Shown in pieces: positions 51,935 to 60,837 of a DNA stretch of 64,000 nt; positions within the stretch are counted from its first letter, which is position 1, and each line of letters opens with the position of its first letter. Both the position numbers and the translations under genes were made by a program. The notes under the pieces were generated by a model that ran no database searches, had not been told where the DNA came from, and worked only from the letters and a program-made list of their open reading frames with translations. Source of the stretch: Paraburkholderia solitsugae (GTDB lineage Bacteria > Pseudomonadota > Gammaproteobacteria > Burkholderiales > Burkholderiaceae); the NCBI RefSeq assembly GCF_013177695.1, contig NZ_WOEY01000066.1, positions 1 to 64,000 of the forward strand, read 5' to 3'.

Positions 51935-53371
51935 ATGTACGCCATTCCGACTGCCTTTGTGTCTGCGCTGTTCGTGGTGTTCGGCCTTTACGTACTCATC
52001 ACACAAGGCGTGACGCGTCTGTCAGCGCCATTCCTTTTGATGTGCGCGGCAACGTTTGCGTGGCAGGGCACATGGACCTTGCTGTTCCAGACCGAAGATC
52101 CCCACATTGCGAGCGTGCTGGTCCGGGTCGGTTATCTCTTCATTCTCTTTCTGCCGACCACGTTCTATCACTTCGTCACGGAGGTGGCGGCGAGGCGCCG
52201 CGAGCAGCCGGTATTGCTCGCGTCTTACGGCATGTGTCTTGTGCTGGCCGCGCTGCTGCCCGGCGACGAAGTGATCGCCGGCTACCGGCACTACTTCTTC
52301 GGCTACTATCCGAGCGCCGGGCCGCTGCATCCTTTGCACGTGGTGCAGACCGTATTGCTCGCCGGCCGCAGCGGCCAGCTTCTGCTCGCGGCTCGCAAGC
52401 AGGGTGGCGGCCAGGCGCGCAGGCGCCTCGATCTCTGCTTTGCCAGCCTGTGCCTATACTCGTTCGCGGCAGTCGACTACGCGGTCAACTATGGCTACGC
52501 GTTCTATCCGCCGGGTGTGCTGTTCATCGCTCTCAGCCTGGGGCTTCTCGCGATCACGATTGTCCGCTATCACCTGATTCACCCCTATGCGCTCGCGGCG
52601 ACCATCGCGCACGAAATCGCGACGCCGCTGGCGACGATCGCCATGCACGCCGACGAAATCTCCAGCGTGTGGGCCCAGGTATTCAAAGGGTACCGGCTGG
52701 CCGTCACGCATGGGCTTTACGACGAGCAAGTGCATTCCGGCCAGTCCGAACGTGTCAGCCAGCTTGCCACTGCGATCAGACGGGAGGTGTCGGGCACCAG
52801 CGCGATGGTCGAAATGGCGCTCGCGTCTTTTACGCTGGATCGTCTGGACCGCACCCGTTTTAGCCCTCATTCCATGCTGCACTGTGTGGCGTCGGCGCTG
52901 GAGCGCTATCCGTTCCGTGGCGACGAACGTGCGCGTGTGACCGTGGCACCGATCGACGCCACCCTGTGCTTTTCGGGCTCGGACACGCTGGCGGTTTTTG
53001 TCCTGTTCAATCTGCTGAAAAACGCATTGCACGCTATTCCGGTGAGCGGCGAGGGCGAGATTGTCATCAGCGCGGTTCAGGAGCAAGGCTTTTGTGTGCT
53101 GCGATTCCGCGACACGGGGCCGGGTATCGCGCCCGATGTGCTGCCGCATATCTTCGACGCCTTCTTTTCGACCAAGCGGCACGGAAGCGGCGCGGGAATG
53201 GGGCTCGCATTCTGCCGCCGCGCGGCAGAGCTTCTGGGCGGCAGTATCGAATGCACTTCGATGCGCGAAGCGCACACCACTTTCACCGTGCGATTGCCGG
53301 TACCCGGCTCGCCGGCGGACCGCGCACTGAGCCAATCGCCGGCGCGTTCCAGGCGCCGGCGTCAGGCGTGA
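51935..53371 (+). CDS. Membrane histidine kinase resembling CqsS/LqsS/PhcS
   Basis: A 478-residue sensor kinase with about six to seven hydrophobic segments before residue 215. His226 lies in ATIAHEIATPLATIAMHADEI, with a following helical stretch (WAQVFKGYRLAVTHGLYDEQVH...) like the GYRLA-containing linker of CqsS/LqsS/PhcS-type kinases. The ATPase has N-box FVLFNLLKNALHAIP, G1 RDTGPGIAP, and G2 GSGAGMGLAFC. A TTG nine bases upstream is an alternative start. It is in tandem with the unusual response regulator. No CqsA/LqsA-type synthase or PhcB-type methyltransferase is in the window. It probably senses a small lipid-like or ketone signal within the membrane; that is inference. Confidence 0.82.
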   Translation: MYAIPTAFVSALFVVFGLYVLITQGVTRLSAPFLLMCAATFAWQGTWTLLFQTEDPHIASVLVRVGYLFILFLPTTFYHFVTEVAARRREQPVLLASYGMCLVLAALLPGDEVIAGYRHYFFGYYPSAGPLHPLHVVQTVLLAGRSGQLLLAARKQGGGQARRRLDLCFASLCLYSFAAVDYAVNYGYAFYPPGVLFIALSLGLLAITIVRYHLIHPYALAATIAHEIATPLATIAMHADEISSVWAQVFKGYRLAVTHGLYDEQVHSGQSERVSQLATAIRREVSGTSAMVEMALASFTLDRLDRTRFSPHSMLHCVASALERYPFRGDERARVTVAPIDATLCFSGSDTLAVFVLFNLLKNALHAIPVSGEGEIVISAVQEQGFCVLRFRDTGPGIAPDVLPHIFDAFFSTKRHGSGAGMGLAFCRRAAELLGGSIECTSMREAHTTFTVRLPVPGSPADRALSQSPARSRRRRQA

Positions 53372-53436
53372 AAGTTAAGGTTGCACGTTAGTGGTTACGC
53401 TTAATAGTAAAAGTCAACGGCGAAAGTCAGGCGTTG

Positions 53437-53937
53437 TTATCGGGCGGCCAGTGCCGTCACCGGCAGTTCATACTCCTTGACTCGCTCGACGATCCCTTCC
53501 GGGAAGCGCCTGATCTTCCGGTCCCGTCCGACATACAGAATCTGCTGGTAGCCCTGCGAAACCTCGCGCCCATCCACGCAGAAGCGAAACAGCAGGTAGG
53601 CCGAGCACTGCTTGACCTGCACCGTGTTCAGGTAGCAATCCACATGCTGGAACGGGAAGGTTTCGTGGACGTATTCCTGGTGCGCGCGTTTGGTCACGAA
53701 CATGCCGTCCGAACCCAGCAGGTCATTGTGTATGCACTCGTGAAACCACCGCTCGCGGCAAACACCCTGCCACTCGAAGTAACGCGAGAAATACGTATTC
53801 ATGAACGCGTTCGAGTCCTTTAGATAAATGTCGAACGTATGGTGGAAGGTCTTCAGCGAGGCCGTGGCCAGCGGGTCTTCGGAAAGAAGGGCGGATCCCC
53901 GGTTCAGGGCGGTCGGGATTGTGTCACGCATCAACAT
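53437..53937 (-). CDS. Hotdog-fold acyl-CoA thioesterase
   Basis: A 166-residue protein of the 4-hydroxybenzoyl-CoA thioesterase-like hotdog group. Features are FHHTFDIYLKDSNAFMNTYFSRYFEWQGVCRERWFHECI (hotdog start with the usual N/D-rich turn) and VDCYLNTVQVKQCSAYLLFRFCVDGREVSQGYQQILYVGRDRKIRRFP. The start ATG at 53937 is supported by AAGGAAAA seven bases upstream. It converges on the LqsS/PhcS-like kinase gene, which makes a link with an acyl-derived signal tempting but unproven. Length is usual for the fold. Confidence 0.8.
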   Translation of the reverse strand: MLMRDTIPTALNRGSALLSEDPLATASLKTFHHTFDIYLKDSNAFMNTYFSRYFEWQGVCRERWFHECIHNDLLGSDGMFVTKRAHQEYVHETFPFQHVDCYLNTVQVKQCSAYLLFRFCVDGREVSQGYQQILYVGRDRKIRRFPEGIVERVKEYELPVTALAAR

Positions 53938-54221
53938 ACGATTTTCCTTTTGCAGGAACGGCTGCTTGCGGCAACCACGCATGCCTCCCTGTACGGCAGG
54001 CATATCCCATTCTGTTGGGGATGTGGGCTGTATGGCTATTGGCTGACAAACATGCGACGAAGAAAATGCGCATGCTGCATCCGTCCTCCCAGTCGGATCA
54101 AGCGCGGCCATTCCACTCCTCGGATGCTTTCAAGGCTAACCGCCAACCGTGGTAGCCTGATAATGACAGTAGGACGATAAACAATGAAAAATGGCCAATT
54201 TCGAACGGGGGAAGTGAGCGC

Positions 54222-55055
54222 ATGTCAGATCAGAGCGATCGTCCGGATGGCCCAGCGCTTTTTGCTTTCTGGGGCGCTGATGAGCCTGAAAACGAGTTCC
54301 GGCTTGGAACGCGGGAATACGATTGGCACCGCCACGTGCGCGGTCAACTCTTCTACATCGAGAGCGGCCTGGTCCGCGTTCGCACCGCGCGCGGGTCGTG
54401 GCTGCTGCCGCCACATCGCGCCGGCTGGATCCCGCCCGGCGTCGATCACAAGGCGAGCGTGAGCGGGGCGTTGAGTGGTTGGGGCGTGATGCTAAGACCG
54501 GACGTGACCGCCGGCTTGCCGGAAGATCCATGCGCCATCGGTGTCAGCGAGATGCTGCGCGCGCTTGTGCGCCGGGCGGCAAGCTGGACCAGCCGGAACC
54601 CTCTGCAGCCTGAGCAGGAACGCCTCGTTGCGGTGCTGCTCGACGAAATCCGTCTCTCCCGGCACGAAGTGCTCCATCTGCCCATGCCGGCCGAGCGGCG
54701 GCTCCTCGCGATAGCGAACCTTCTGATTGAGCATCCGGATGACGAGAGAACGTTTGCCGAGCTTGCGTTGTGGGCCGGCCTCCCGGTGCGAACCGCGCGC
54801 AGGCACTTCCTTGCGCAGACGGGCATGAGTTTCGTGCAATGGCGCCAACAGGCCCGCCTCGCGCTGGCGCTCGAACGGCTCGCAAACGGGGAGGCCGTTG
54901 CGGGCGTAGCCGAGGCACTCGGCTACGCGACACCGAGCAATTTCATCGCGATGTTCCGCAAGGCGTTCGGCGAGTCACCAGGCCGCTATTTCACGAAGCG
55001 TAGCAATCTGGATAGGGGCGTGAGCGTGCAAGGGAAAAGCAGACTCTTCGGCTAG
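54222..55055 (+). CDS. AraC-family transcriptional regulator
   Basis: A 277-residue AraC/XylS regulator. The N-terminal cupin-like domain (about 20-100) has EYDWHRHVRGQLFYIESGLVRVRTARGSWLLPPHRAGWIPPGVDHKA, with the His/Pro pattern of effector-binding AraC cupins. The C-terminal double HTH (about 175-270) includes FAELALWAGLPVRTARRHFLAQTGMSFVQWRQQARLALALERLANGEAVAGVAEALGYATPSNFIAMFRKAFGESPGRYF. It lies divergently from the thioesterase (a 284-base gap) and upstream of a tautomerase-like gene on the other strand. Its target is unknown. Confidence 0.88.
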   Translation: MSDQSDRPDGPALFAFWGADEPENEFRLGTREYDWHRHVRGQLFYIESGLVRVRTARGSWLLPPHRAGWIPPGVDHKASVSGALSGWGVMLRPDVTAGLPEDPCAIGVSEMLRALVRRAASWTSRNPLQPEQERLVAVLLDEIRLSRHEVLHLPMPAERRLLAIANLLIEHPDDERTFAELALWAGLPVRTARRHFLAQTGMSFVQWRQQARLALALERLANGEAVAGVAEALGYATPSNFIAMFRKAFGESPGRYFTKRSNLDRGVSVQGKSRLFG

Positions 55056-55143
55056 CCGCTCACGTCGGACGTTGACCGGCTACCGAATGACAGTGCAACA
55101 GATCACAGGATGATCATCTTGCCGGCAACGCCCGATCGCATTG

Positions 55144-55602
55144 TCAGTTAGCATGACAAAGTGATTTCAGGTGGGAAAAGCCGGCCGCTTCCGCGAAGTC
55201 CGGGAGGCGCCAGATTGCGCCGTTGACTCCCCATGAGCCCTCCGTGACATCGTGCACGATCACAGACGTAACCAGCCGGCGTCGGTCCGCAGGGGGTAAG
55301 GCCTGCCTGAAGGCATCGTGGACCAGGCTGACGTAGTGGGCGCGGGTGGCTGCGTCAAGTACGCCAGCCGGTAGATAAATCATCGCAATGCACGGCAAAA
55401 GCTGTGCTGTCATATCTGTGCCACCGCACGTCCAGAATCCCGGCGCGACTTCGTCTATCACGACCCAGCATAAGCTGCGCTTCTTCGGGTCGTCGGGAAT
55501 CTGTTCTGCACGTGCAGCCGCGTCATTAAGCAGGCGTACTAGCGTGTCGCGATGCGAGTCGGGAAAGGAATCCTTGGGGAGCTTGACGAGAATGTTTGGC
55601 AA
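55144..55602 (-). CDS. Two-module tautomerase-superfamily protein
   Basis: A 152-residue protein resembling two 4-oxalocrotonate tautomerase-type modules. The first begins MPNILVKLPKDSFPDSHRDTLVRLLNDAAARAE with the Pro after Met. The second (CIAMIYLPAGVLDAATRAHYVSLVHDAFRQALPP) lacks an N-terminal Pro and ends VIVHDVTEGSWGVNGAIWRLPDF. It is a distant analogue of IacY at 14377, which has the same double-module plan. It is divergent from the GlxA-like AraC regulator at 55692, which probably controls it. Known relatives are annotated only as tautomerase-family; the substrate is unknown. Confidence 0.75.
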   Translation of the reverse strand: MPNILVKLPKDSFPDSHRDTLVRLLNDAAARAEQIPDDPKKRSLCWVVIDEVAPGFWTCGGTDMTAQLLPCIAMIYLPAGVLDAATRAHYVSLVHDAFRQALPPADRRRLVTSVIVHDVTEGSWGVNGAIWRLPDFAEAAGFSHLKSLCHAN

Positions 55603-55691
55603 CTGAACCTCTTCATTTATGATTTGTGTACAGGAGCTTGCATTAAAGCCCGGGGATGCGCAGAATCCGAGTGTCTGTCAGGACATCTTTC

Positions 55692-56687
55692 ATGCGTATC
55701 CAGCCATTCTGTGATTTCACGATTCTCGTTCTTGGCGGCGCCTATCCCTCGAGCGTCGCGCTAACACTCGACATTCTGTCGGCTGCGGCGTCGGTGGCAG
55801 CACGCGTCGGCGTCGCGCCCCCTCGATGGCGTGTCTACTCGACTGCTGGCAACAGGGTGCAACTCGGGCATGGCCTCGCAATCGATGCGAAACCTTTGCC
55901 GAAGACCATGCGCGCCGAAGGCTCGATCTGGATCGTGCCGGGGCTAGGGCTGGAAAGCCCGCTCGATATTCCGGGCCGTTTGGGACAAGACGACGCGCTG
56001 ACGGCAATTAAGGCTTTACGGGCTCATGCGCGGCGTGGCGGCATCGTCGCGGCGTCCTGTTCTGCTGTTTTCCTGCTGCAGGCGGCGGGTCTGCTAGCCG
56101 GACGCCGGGCGACAACGTCGTGGTGGCTAGCGCCGCTACTTCAACGTTTGGATAGAGGCTGCACTGTCGATGCAGACCGCATGGTGATTGAAGACGGCCA
56201 AGTCGTGACAGCAGGCGCAGCACTCGCGCAAACCGATTTGCTCTTGTATTTGCTCCGTGACAGGTTCGGTCCGGCGCTAGCGGATGCCTTATCTCGTGTG
56301 CTTCTTGTCGATGCCCGGCAGGCGCAGGCACCGTTCATCTCTCCGTCTTTGCTCGCCAGCGGGAGTGAGCTCATCGGCAAGGTCATCGCGTATGCAGAGG
56401 CCGCGCTACCTGAACTGCCCGGTTTGGCGGAGCTGGCGGCGCAGTTTTGCATGTCGGAGCGAACATTCACGCGTCACGTGCGGGCCGCTACGGGGCGTAG
56501 CGCGCAGGATCTGTTGCAAAGCGTTCGGCTTGGCAGGGCGCGCATGCTGCTTGCCACGAGTCGAATGACCGTCGAGCAGATTGCTGAACAAGTAGGCTAC
56601 AGCGACGCAACGGCCCTAAGAAGAATGATGCGTAAACTTGTCGGCGCAACCCCGAGACAGTTCAGGCCGAACGCGTACGAAGCGTGA
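55692..56687 (+). CDS. GlxA-type AraC regulator with DJ-1/PfpI domain
   Basis: A 331-residue regulator starting at ATG 55692. The N-terminal DJ-1/PfpI-like domain (about 5-190) includes FDFTILVLGG-like strands (FCDFTILVLGGAYPSSVALTLDIL), GGIVAASCSAVFLLQAAGLLAGRRATTSWW with the nucleophile-elbow Cys, and DADRMVIEDGQVVTAGAALAQTDLLLYLL. The C-terminal AraC double HTH (about 235-325) has LAAQFCMSERTFTRHVRAATGRSAQDLLQSVRLGRARMLLATSRMTVEQIAEQVGYSDATALRRMMRKLVGATPRQF. It is divergent from the tautomerase-like gene. GlxA-type regulators respond to small metabolites; the effector is unknown. Confidence 0.9.
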   Translation: MRIQPFCDFTILVLGGAYPSSVALTLDILSAAASVAARVGVAPPRWRVYSTAGNRVQLGHGLAIDAKPLPKTMRAEGSIWIVPGLGLESPLDIPGRLGQDDALTAIKALRAHARRGGIVAASCSAVFLLQAAGLLAGRRATTSWWLAPLLQRLDRGCTVDADRMVIEDGQVVTAGAALAQTDLLLYLLRDRFGPALADALSRVLLVDARQAQAPFISPSLLASGSELIGKVIAYAEAALPELPGLAELAAQFCMSERTFTRHVRAATGRSAQDLLQSVRLGRARMLLATSRMTVEQIAEQVGYSDATALRRMMRKLVGATPRQFRPNAYEA

Positions 56688-56924
56688 CGTTGTCGATCGG
56701 GTATCGACAGGCTCGACAGTCTGCTTCGCGCTTTCGCAAATGGCAGCAACGGGCCTGAAGATGCGGGCGTCGCGTGTACGTCGTCCGCGCGTGGCTGGAT
56801 CAGAACGGATAGGCGGGAATCCGCGACCGGGTCGTGATCCACTGCCACTCGCTGAACTGATCGGCGTTGGGGGATGCCCATCAAGGCGACACTCGAGACA
56901 CGGCCAGATTTTTTCGCCAAAGAT

Positions 56925-56960
56925 TTGACTACTACGTCAAAAAAGCTATACTGACGTCAA
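56925..56960 (+). promoter_or_regulatory. Sigma-70 promoter with overlapping dyads before the aryl-acid operon
   Basis: The -35 TTGACT (56925-56930) and -10 TATACT (56947-56952) are separated by 16 bases. TTGAC-N6-GTCAA (56925-56940) is a perfect dyad over the -35, and TGACGTCA (56952-56959) is palindromic at the -10/+1. The core ACGTCAA occurs at 56934-56940 and 56954-56960, 20 bases apart. It lies 20-55 bases before the first ATG (56980), so a repressor binding here would block the operon. No regulator gene is adjacent within the window. Confidence 0.7.
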
Positions 56961-56979
56961 TAGATACGGAGACTTTGAT

Positions 56980-58239
56980 ATGAGCAATATGCCAGCCGGA
57001 GCGATTCTCGAACGTCCTCACGCGTTGACGATTGACTGGTTTCCCGATGCGCTGCCGCCTGCCACGCAGCAGACCAGCGCGACGCTGCGCACCGAAGACG
57101 GCGCGGCCACCTGCGGTGTTCTGTATCGGGGTGCATCGACGAAAACAGTCGTTTGCCTGATGCACCCGCGCGAGAACTTCACGTTCCACTATCTGATTCC
57201 CGGATTGCTGCGCGCGGGGGCGTCGGTTTGGGCGCAGGCGGCTCGCTCGGTCGGCAATGACCTCCGGCTCGAGCATGAACTTGCCTTGCACGATGTCGCG
57301 GCCGGCTTGCGCTACCTGCGCGAGGCAGGCTTCGAACGTATCGTGTTGCTCGGCAATTCTGGCGGTTCCGGACTCTATAGCTTCTACATCCAGCAATCGG
57401 CGCTTTCCGCACAAGACCGGATCGCGAGGACACCCGGTGGGCGCGCCACCCATCTGGCGAGTGCGACCCTGCTGATGGTGGACGGCATGATCTATCTGGC
57501 GCCGCATCCGGGGCAGGGCCGCTTATTGATGGGGTGCATTGATCCTTCCGTGACCGACGAAGGCGATGCGTTATCGATCGACGATACGCTGAACCCGTTC
57601 AACCCCGAGAACGGCTATTCCCGCGAACCCGGCGCGACGCGCTATAGCGCTGAGTTCGTCGCCAGCTATCGCGATGCGCAGCGGGACCGCGTAGCGCGCC
57701 TTGACCAGATGGCCCGGCAGTTGATCGCCGTGCGCCAGGACGCGCGGCAAGCCGTGAAGGACAAGCTTGCCACTCGCCGGCAGAAGCTTGAGGCCAATCA
57801 CACGCCGGTCATGACCGTGTGGCGGACGGACGCCGACCTACGCTGCCTGGACGCATCGCTCGATCCGTCGGACCGTAAGCCCGGTTCGCTGTGGTCGCCG
57901 AATCCGGTCGTCTCGAACTATGGTTCGGTTGGGTTTGGACGCTTGTGTTCTCCGGGGTCCTGGCTTTCGACATGGTCCGGTCTGTCGTCGAATGCGGCGC
58001 TGGAAGGCACCGTGCCCTCGGTCACCGTGCCCTCGTTGCTGGTCGAATACACCGGTGATCAAACTACTTTTCCATTAGCCATTGCCGACATTTTTGCCGG
58101 TATCGGTTCGAACGATAAGACCCACGTTCGCGTGCGTGGCGATCATCACGGCAGACCGCTGGATGACGGGGATGAACCCGGGCGGGCAATTGCCGCGCGA
58201 GCGGTCGGCGCATGGCTGCATGAACGGTCTTTTTTGTAA
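56980..58239 (+). CDS. Alpha/beta hydrolase of the aryl-acid operon
   Basis: A 419-residue protein of the alpha/beta-hydrolase superfamily, longer than usual. The nucleophile elbow is GNSGGSGLYSFY (Ser near residue 127), the acid is probably in VEYTGDQTTFP, and His in VRGDHHGRP. An insertion between the core strands includes a charged helical stretch (RDAQRDRVARLDQMARQLIAVRQDARQAVKDKL) not found in simple hydrolases. A promoter and operator lie just upstream and the VOC gene follows 15 bases later. In a pathway ending in maleate it could hydrolyse a ring-cleavage product or thioester, but the substrate is unknown. Confidence 0.8.
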   Translation: MSNMPAGAILERPHALTIDWFPDALPPATQQTSATLRTEDGAATCGVLYRGASTKTVVCLMHPRENFTFHYLIPGLLRAGASVWAQAARSVGNDLRLEHELALHDVAAGLRYLREAGFERIVLLGNSGGSGLYSFYIQQSALSAQDRIARTPGGRATHLASATLLMVDGMIYLAPHPGQGRLLMGCIDPSVTDEGDALSIDDTLNPFNPENGYSREPGATRYSAEFVASYRDAQRDRVARLDQMARQLIAVRQDARQAVKDKLATRRQKLEANHTPVMTVWRTDADLRCLDASLDPSDRKPGSLWSPNPVVSNYGSVGFGRLCSPGSWLSTWSGLSSNAALEGTVPSVTVPSLLVEYTGDQTTFPLAIADIFAGIGSNDKTHVRVRGDHHGRPLDDGDEPGRAIAARAVGAWLHERSFL

Positions 58240-58254
58240 CTCGGGAGTTGACGA

Positions 58255-59118
58255 ATGAATCAATCAGTACCGCTTAGGCTGTCGGGCGTCGATCACACGG
58301 CGCGCCCGACGTGGAAGCTGCGCGAAACCATCGAGTTCTATCGCGACACGTTGGGTCTGCCGCTCGTCCACACGATTTCCGCGCGAGGCTGGGGCCCGGA
58401 GAGCCACCCGGACTTTCTTCATTTCTTCTTCGACAGCGGCAACGGCAGCACCATCGCCTTTTTCTATTATCTGGGCGAACCACGGCCGCAAGAGCGCCGC
58501 TTAATGCCGCCCACGCCAGACGACCACGTATTCGATGCGACGCACACCGCGTGGCTCACCGACAGTGCCGAACAGTTACTGGCCTGGAAGGAGATGCTCG
58601 AGGCCAAGGGCGTCGAAGTCTCATCGACAACTCAGCACGAAGTCATCGAATCGATCTACTTTCGCGACCCCAACGGCTATTTCATCGAGATCACAGTCAA
58701 GCTGCGCGAACTGCAATCGCTGGACGCGCGGGATGCGGCGCTTACCCTGGAGGCCGCGATCATGGCGGAACAGGCTGCGACCAGTCACGAGGGCCAGGTC
58801 CGGCGGATCGACGCGGTATGGCAGGAAAAGGGCAGACTACTAAGTGGGCAATGCGGCGTAAAGAGCGAAGGCCCCGGCATTTTCGTGCCGGCGCTGGCGG
58901 AGTTTGCAAGCCTGGTTGATGCAGCGCGGCGCAATCCGGGTTATCGCGTATCACAGCCGTCGCCGGGCTACTTTCTGATTGAATCGAAAGAGGCGCTCGA
59001 GTTCAACCGCAAGGAGCTAGGTTTGAAACCGGCCGTCTGGTATGGATTGTTCACCGGCGGGTTGTGCGGGCGCATCGATACGTTTGACAAAGACCGCGTT
59101 CGCATCGTCGAACAATAA
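58255..59118 (+). CDS. VOC-family (extradiol dioxygenase-like) protein
   Basis: A 287-residue vicinal-oxygen-chelate protein. The facial-triad candidates His14 (SGVDHTARP), His97 (DATHTAW) and Glu145 (GYFIEIT) all lie in the N-terminal paired beta-alpha-beta modules, with the conserved FYRDTLGLPLVH start and the FRDPNGYFIEIT end. The C-terminal 140 residues (LESIKEALEF-like VIESKEALEF... region) are not a second VOC pair and match nothing I recognise. The triad fits a non-haem Fe(II) ring-cleavage dioxygenase, or a glyoxalase or epimerase; context favours ring cleavage. GGGAG lies upstream of the ATG. Confidence 0.8.
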   Translation: MNQSVPLRLSGVDHTARPTWKLRETIEFYRDTLGLPLVHTISARGWGPESHPDFLHFFFDSGNGSTIAFFYYLGEPRPQERRLMPPTPDDHVFDATHTAWLTDSAEQLLAWKEMLEAKGVEVSSTTQHEVIESIYFRDPNGYFIEITVKLRELQSLDARDAALTLEAAIMAEQAATSHEGQVRRIDAVWQEKGRLLSGQCGVKSEGPGIFVPALAEFASLVDAARRNPGYRVSQPSPGYFLIESKEALEFNRKELGLKPAVWYGLFTGGLCGRIDTFDKDRVRIVEQ

Positions 59119-59144
59119 GAACGGGTCGACTCGAGAAGACAGAC

Positions 59145-60836
59145 ATGGCAGGTATCCATTATCCGCTCGAAGGCGTCGCGTATTGCGAGCCGTCGGTTGC
59201 TCAGCACTATTTTCAGGTTGGAGCGTGGATCGACAGGACGTTCGGCCAGGCGCTCGCAGAGACGGCACAGCGCCTTCCCGACAAGCTGGCATTGATCAGC
59301 GACGAGCGCAGCATCACGTTCCGCGTGCTGGATGAACAAAGCGACCGTCTGGCCGCGGCCTTGCTCAAACTCGGACTCGAACCCGGAGCGCGCGCCGTGT
59401 TCCAGATGGGAACGACGATCGACACCGCACTGGCTTTGTGTGCTTGCTACAAGAGCGGCATTGTTCCGGTCTGCGCGCTGCCGCAGTACCGCGAGGTCGA
59501 AATCGGCAAGCTGGCGAGCCTGTCGTTGCCACAAGCGTATTTCGTCCAGGCCGACGTGGGACAGTTCGACCTGGTCGGCTTTGCGCAGAAGATGTGCGTC
59601 GAGCATCCGTCGTTCAAACATCTGGTCGTCGCGCGCGGTGACGCGCCGGCGGGAGCGCATTCGATGTCCGCATTGCTGGAGTCGATCTCGCTGGCTGATG
59701 CGAGGGCCGTTCTGAGCGGTGTGCACATCGGCTCGGAAGACGTGTTGAGCTTCCAGCTCTCTGGCGGCACGACCGGGGTGCCCAAGATCATCCCGCGCTT
59801 TCATGCCGAATACCTCGCGCAGGCGGAAGCCTGGTCCAGGCACGTGGAGGCGGGCGAACACGCCACGCTGATCTGGTCACTGCCGTTGCTTCACAACGCA
59901 GCCCATCTGTATGCGCTGGTGCCCACGATATCCCTCGGGCAAACCACCGTATTGATGCCGAAGGTCGATATCGTGCGAATGGCGGAGCTGATCGAGCAAC
60001 ATCGCGTGACGCATGCCGTTTCGATCGGACCGGTCGCGCCGCAGATCATGGCGTGCGCCGAAGTGCTCGACTACGACCTGTCGTCGCTCAAGCTGTTCTT
60101 CTGTCTGACCCGGGCCGAAGGGCTCGAAGCGTTTCTCGGCGTGACCAGTTCGAACATGTACGGCACGACCGAAGGATTGCTGATCGGTTCGGGGCCGGCT
60201 GCCGGCGAATTCGTGCGTCATCACACGCATGGGCGATCAGGCTGCGAACATGACGAACTCGTTCTGCTCGATGCCGACAGTGAATCGCCGGTCGCGCAGG
60301 ACGAAATGGGTGAACTGTGTTTTCGTGGTCCGTCCAGCCTGAGAGGCTACTACAACGCGCCCGAGGCCAATGCCACAGCCTTTACGTCGAAGGGTTTCTT
60401 CCGGACCGGGGACATGATGCGCGCACATGTCATCGACGGCGTGACTTACTTTTCGTTCGAAGGACGCCTGCGTGACAACATCAATCGCGGTGGCGAGAAA
60501 ATCGGTGCCGAGGAAGTCGAAGCGTTGATGAGCCACCACCCGGCGGTGCTGGACGCAAAGCTCGTGGCGATGCCCGATCCGTTTTACGGAGAAAAGGGCT
60601 GCGCGTTTCTGATCGTCCGTGAAGGACATGCCGCGCCCGATATCCCGCAGATGATCGACTTCCTCTCGTCGCAGGGACTCGCGAAGTTCAAGTGTCCGGA
60701 GCGGATCGAAATCGTGGATGAGTTTCCGGTCACGCGGGTCGGCAAAGTCGACAAGCCCGCCATGCGCCGGATCATCGCGCAGACCATCGAGTCCGAAGCC
60801 GCGGCGAATGTTTCACCTTCCAGACAGGATCATTGA
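59145..60836 (+). CDS. Aryl-acid AMP/CoA ligase (DhbE-like)
   Basis: A 563-residue ANL-superfamily adenylate-forming enzyme of the DhbE/benzoate-CoA ligase type. Core motifs are SGGTTGVPK (206-214), YGTTEGLL (A5), FFRTGDMM (A7), GRLRDNINRGGEKIGAEEVE (A8 hinge) and the catalytic Lys in TRVGKVDK near residue 545. It activates a carboxylic acid as an acyl-AMP and, in this context, a CoA thioester. It follows the VOC gene by 26 bases and overlaps neither neighbour. Paired with the flavoprotein at 61752, it resembles salicylyl- or 2-aminobenzoyl-CoA routes, but the acid is not identifiable. Confidence 0.88.
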   Translation: MAGIHYPLEGVAYCEPSVAQHYFQVGAWIDRTFGQALAETAQRLPDKLALISDERSITFRVLDEQSDRLAAALLKLGLEPGARAVFQMGTTIDTALALCACYKSGIVPVCALPQYREVEIGKLASLSLPQAYFVQADVGQFDLVGFAQKMCVEHPSFKHLVVARGDAPAGAHSMSALLESISLADARAVLSGVHIGSEDVLSFQLSGGTTGVPKIIPRFHAEYLAQAEAWSRHVEAGEHATLIWSLPLLHNAAHLYALVPTISLGQTTVLMPKVDIVRMAELIEQHRVTHAVSIGPVAPQIMACAEVLDYDLSSLKLFFCLTRAEGLEAFLGVTSSNMYGTTEGLLIGSGPAAGEFVRHHTHGRSGCEHDELVLLDADSESPVAQDEMGELCFRGPSSLRGYYNAPEANATAFTSKGFFRTGDMMRAHVIDGVTYFSFEGRLRDNINRGGEKIGAEEVEALMSHHPAVLDAKLVAMPDPFYGEKGCAFLIVREGHAAPDIPQMIDFLSSQGLAKFKCPERIEIVDEFPVTRVGKVDKPAMRRIIAQTIESEAAANVSPSRQDH

Positions 60837-60837
60837 C

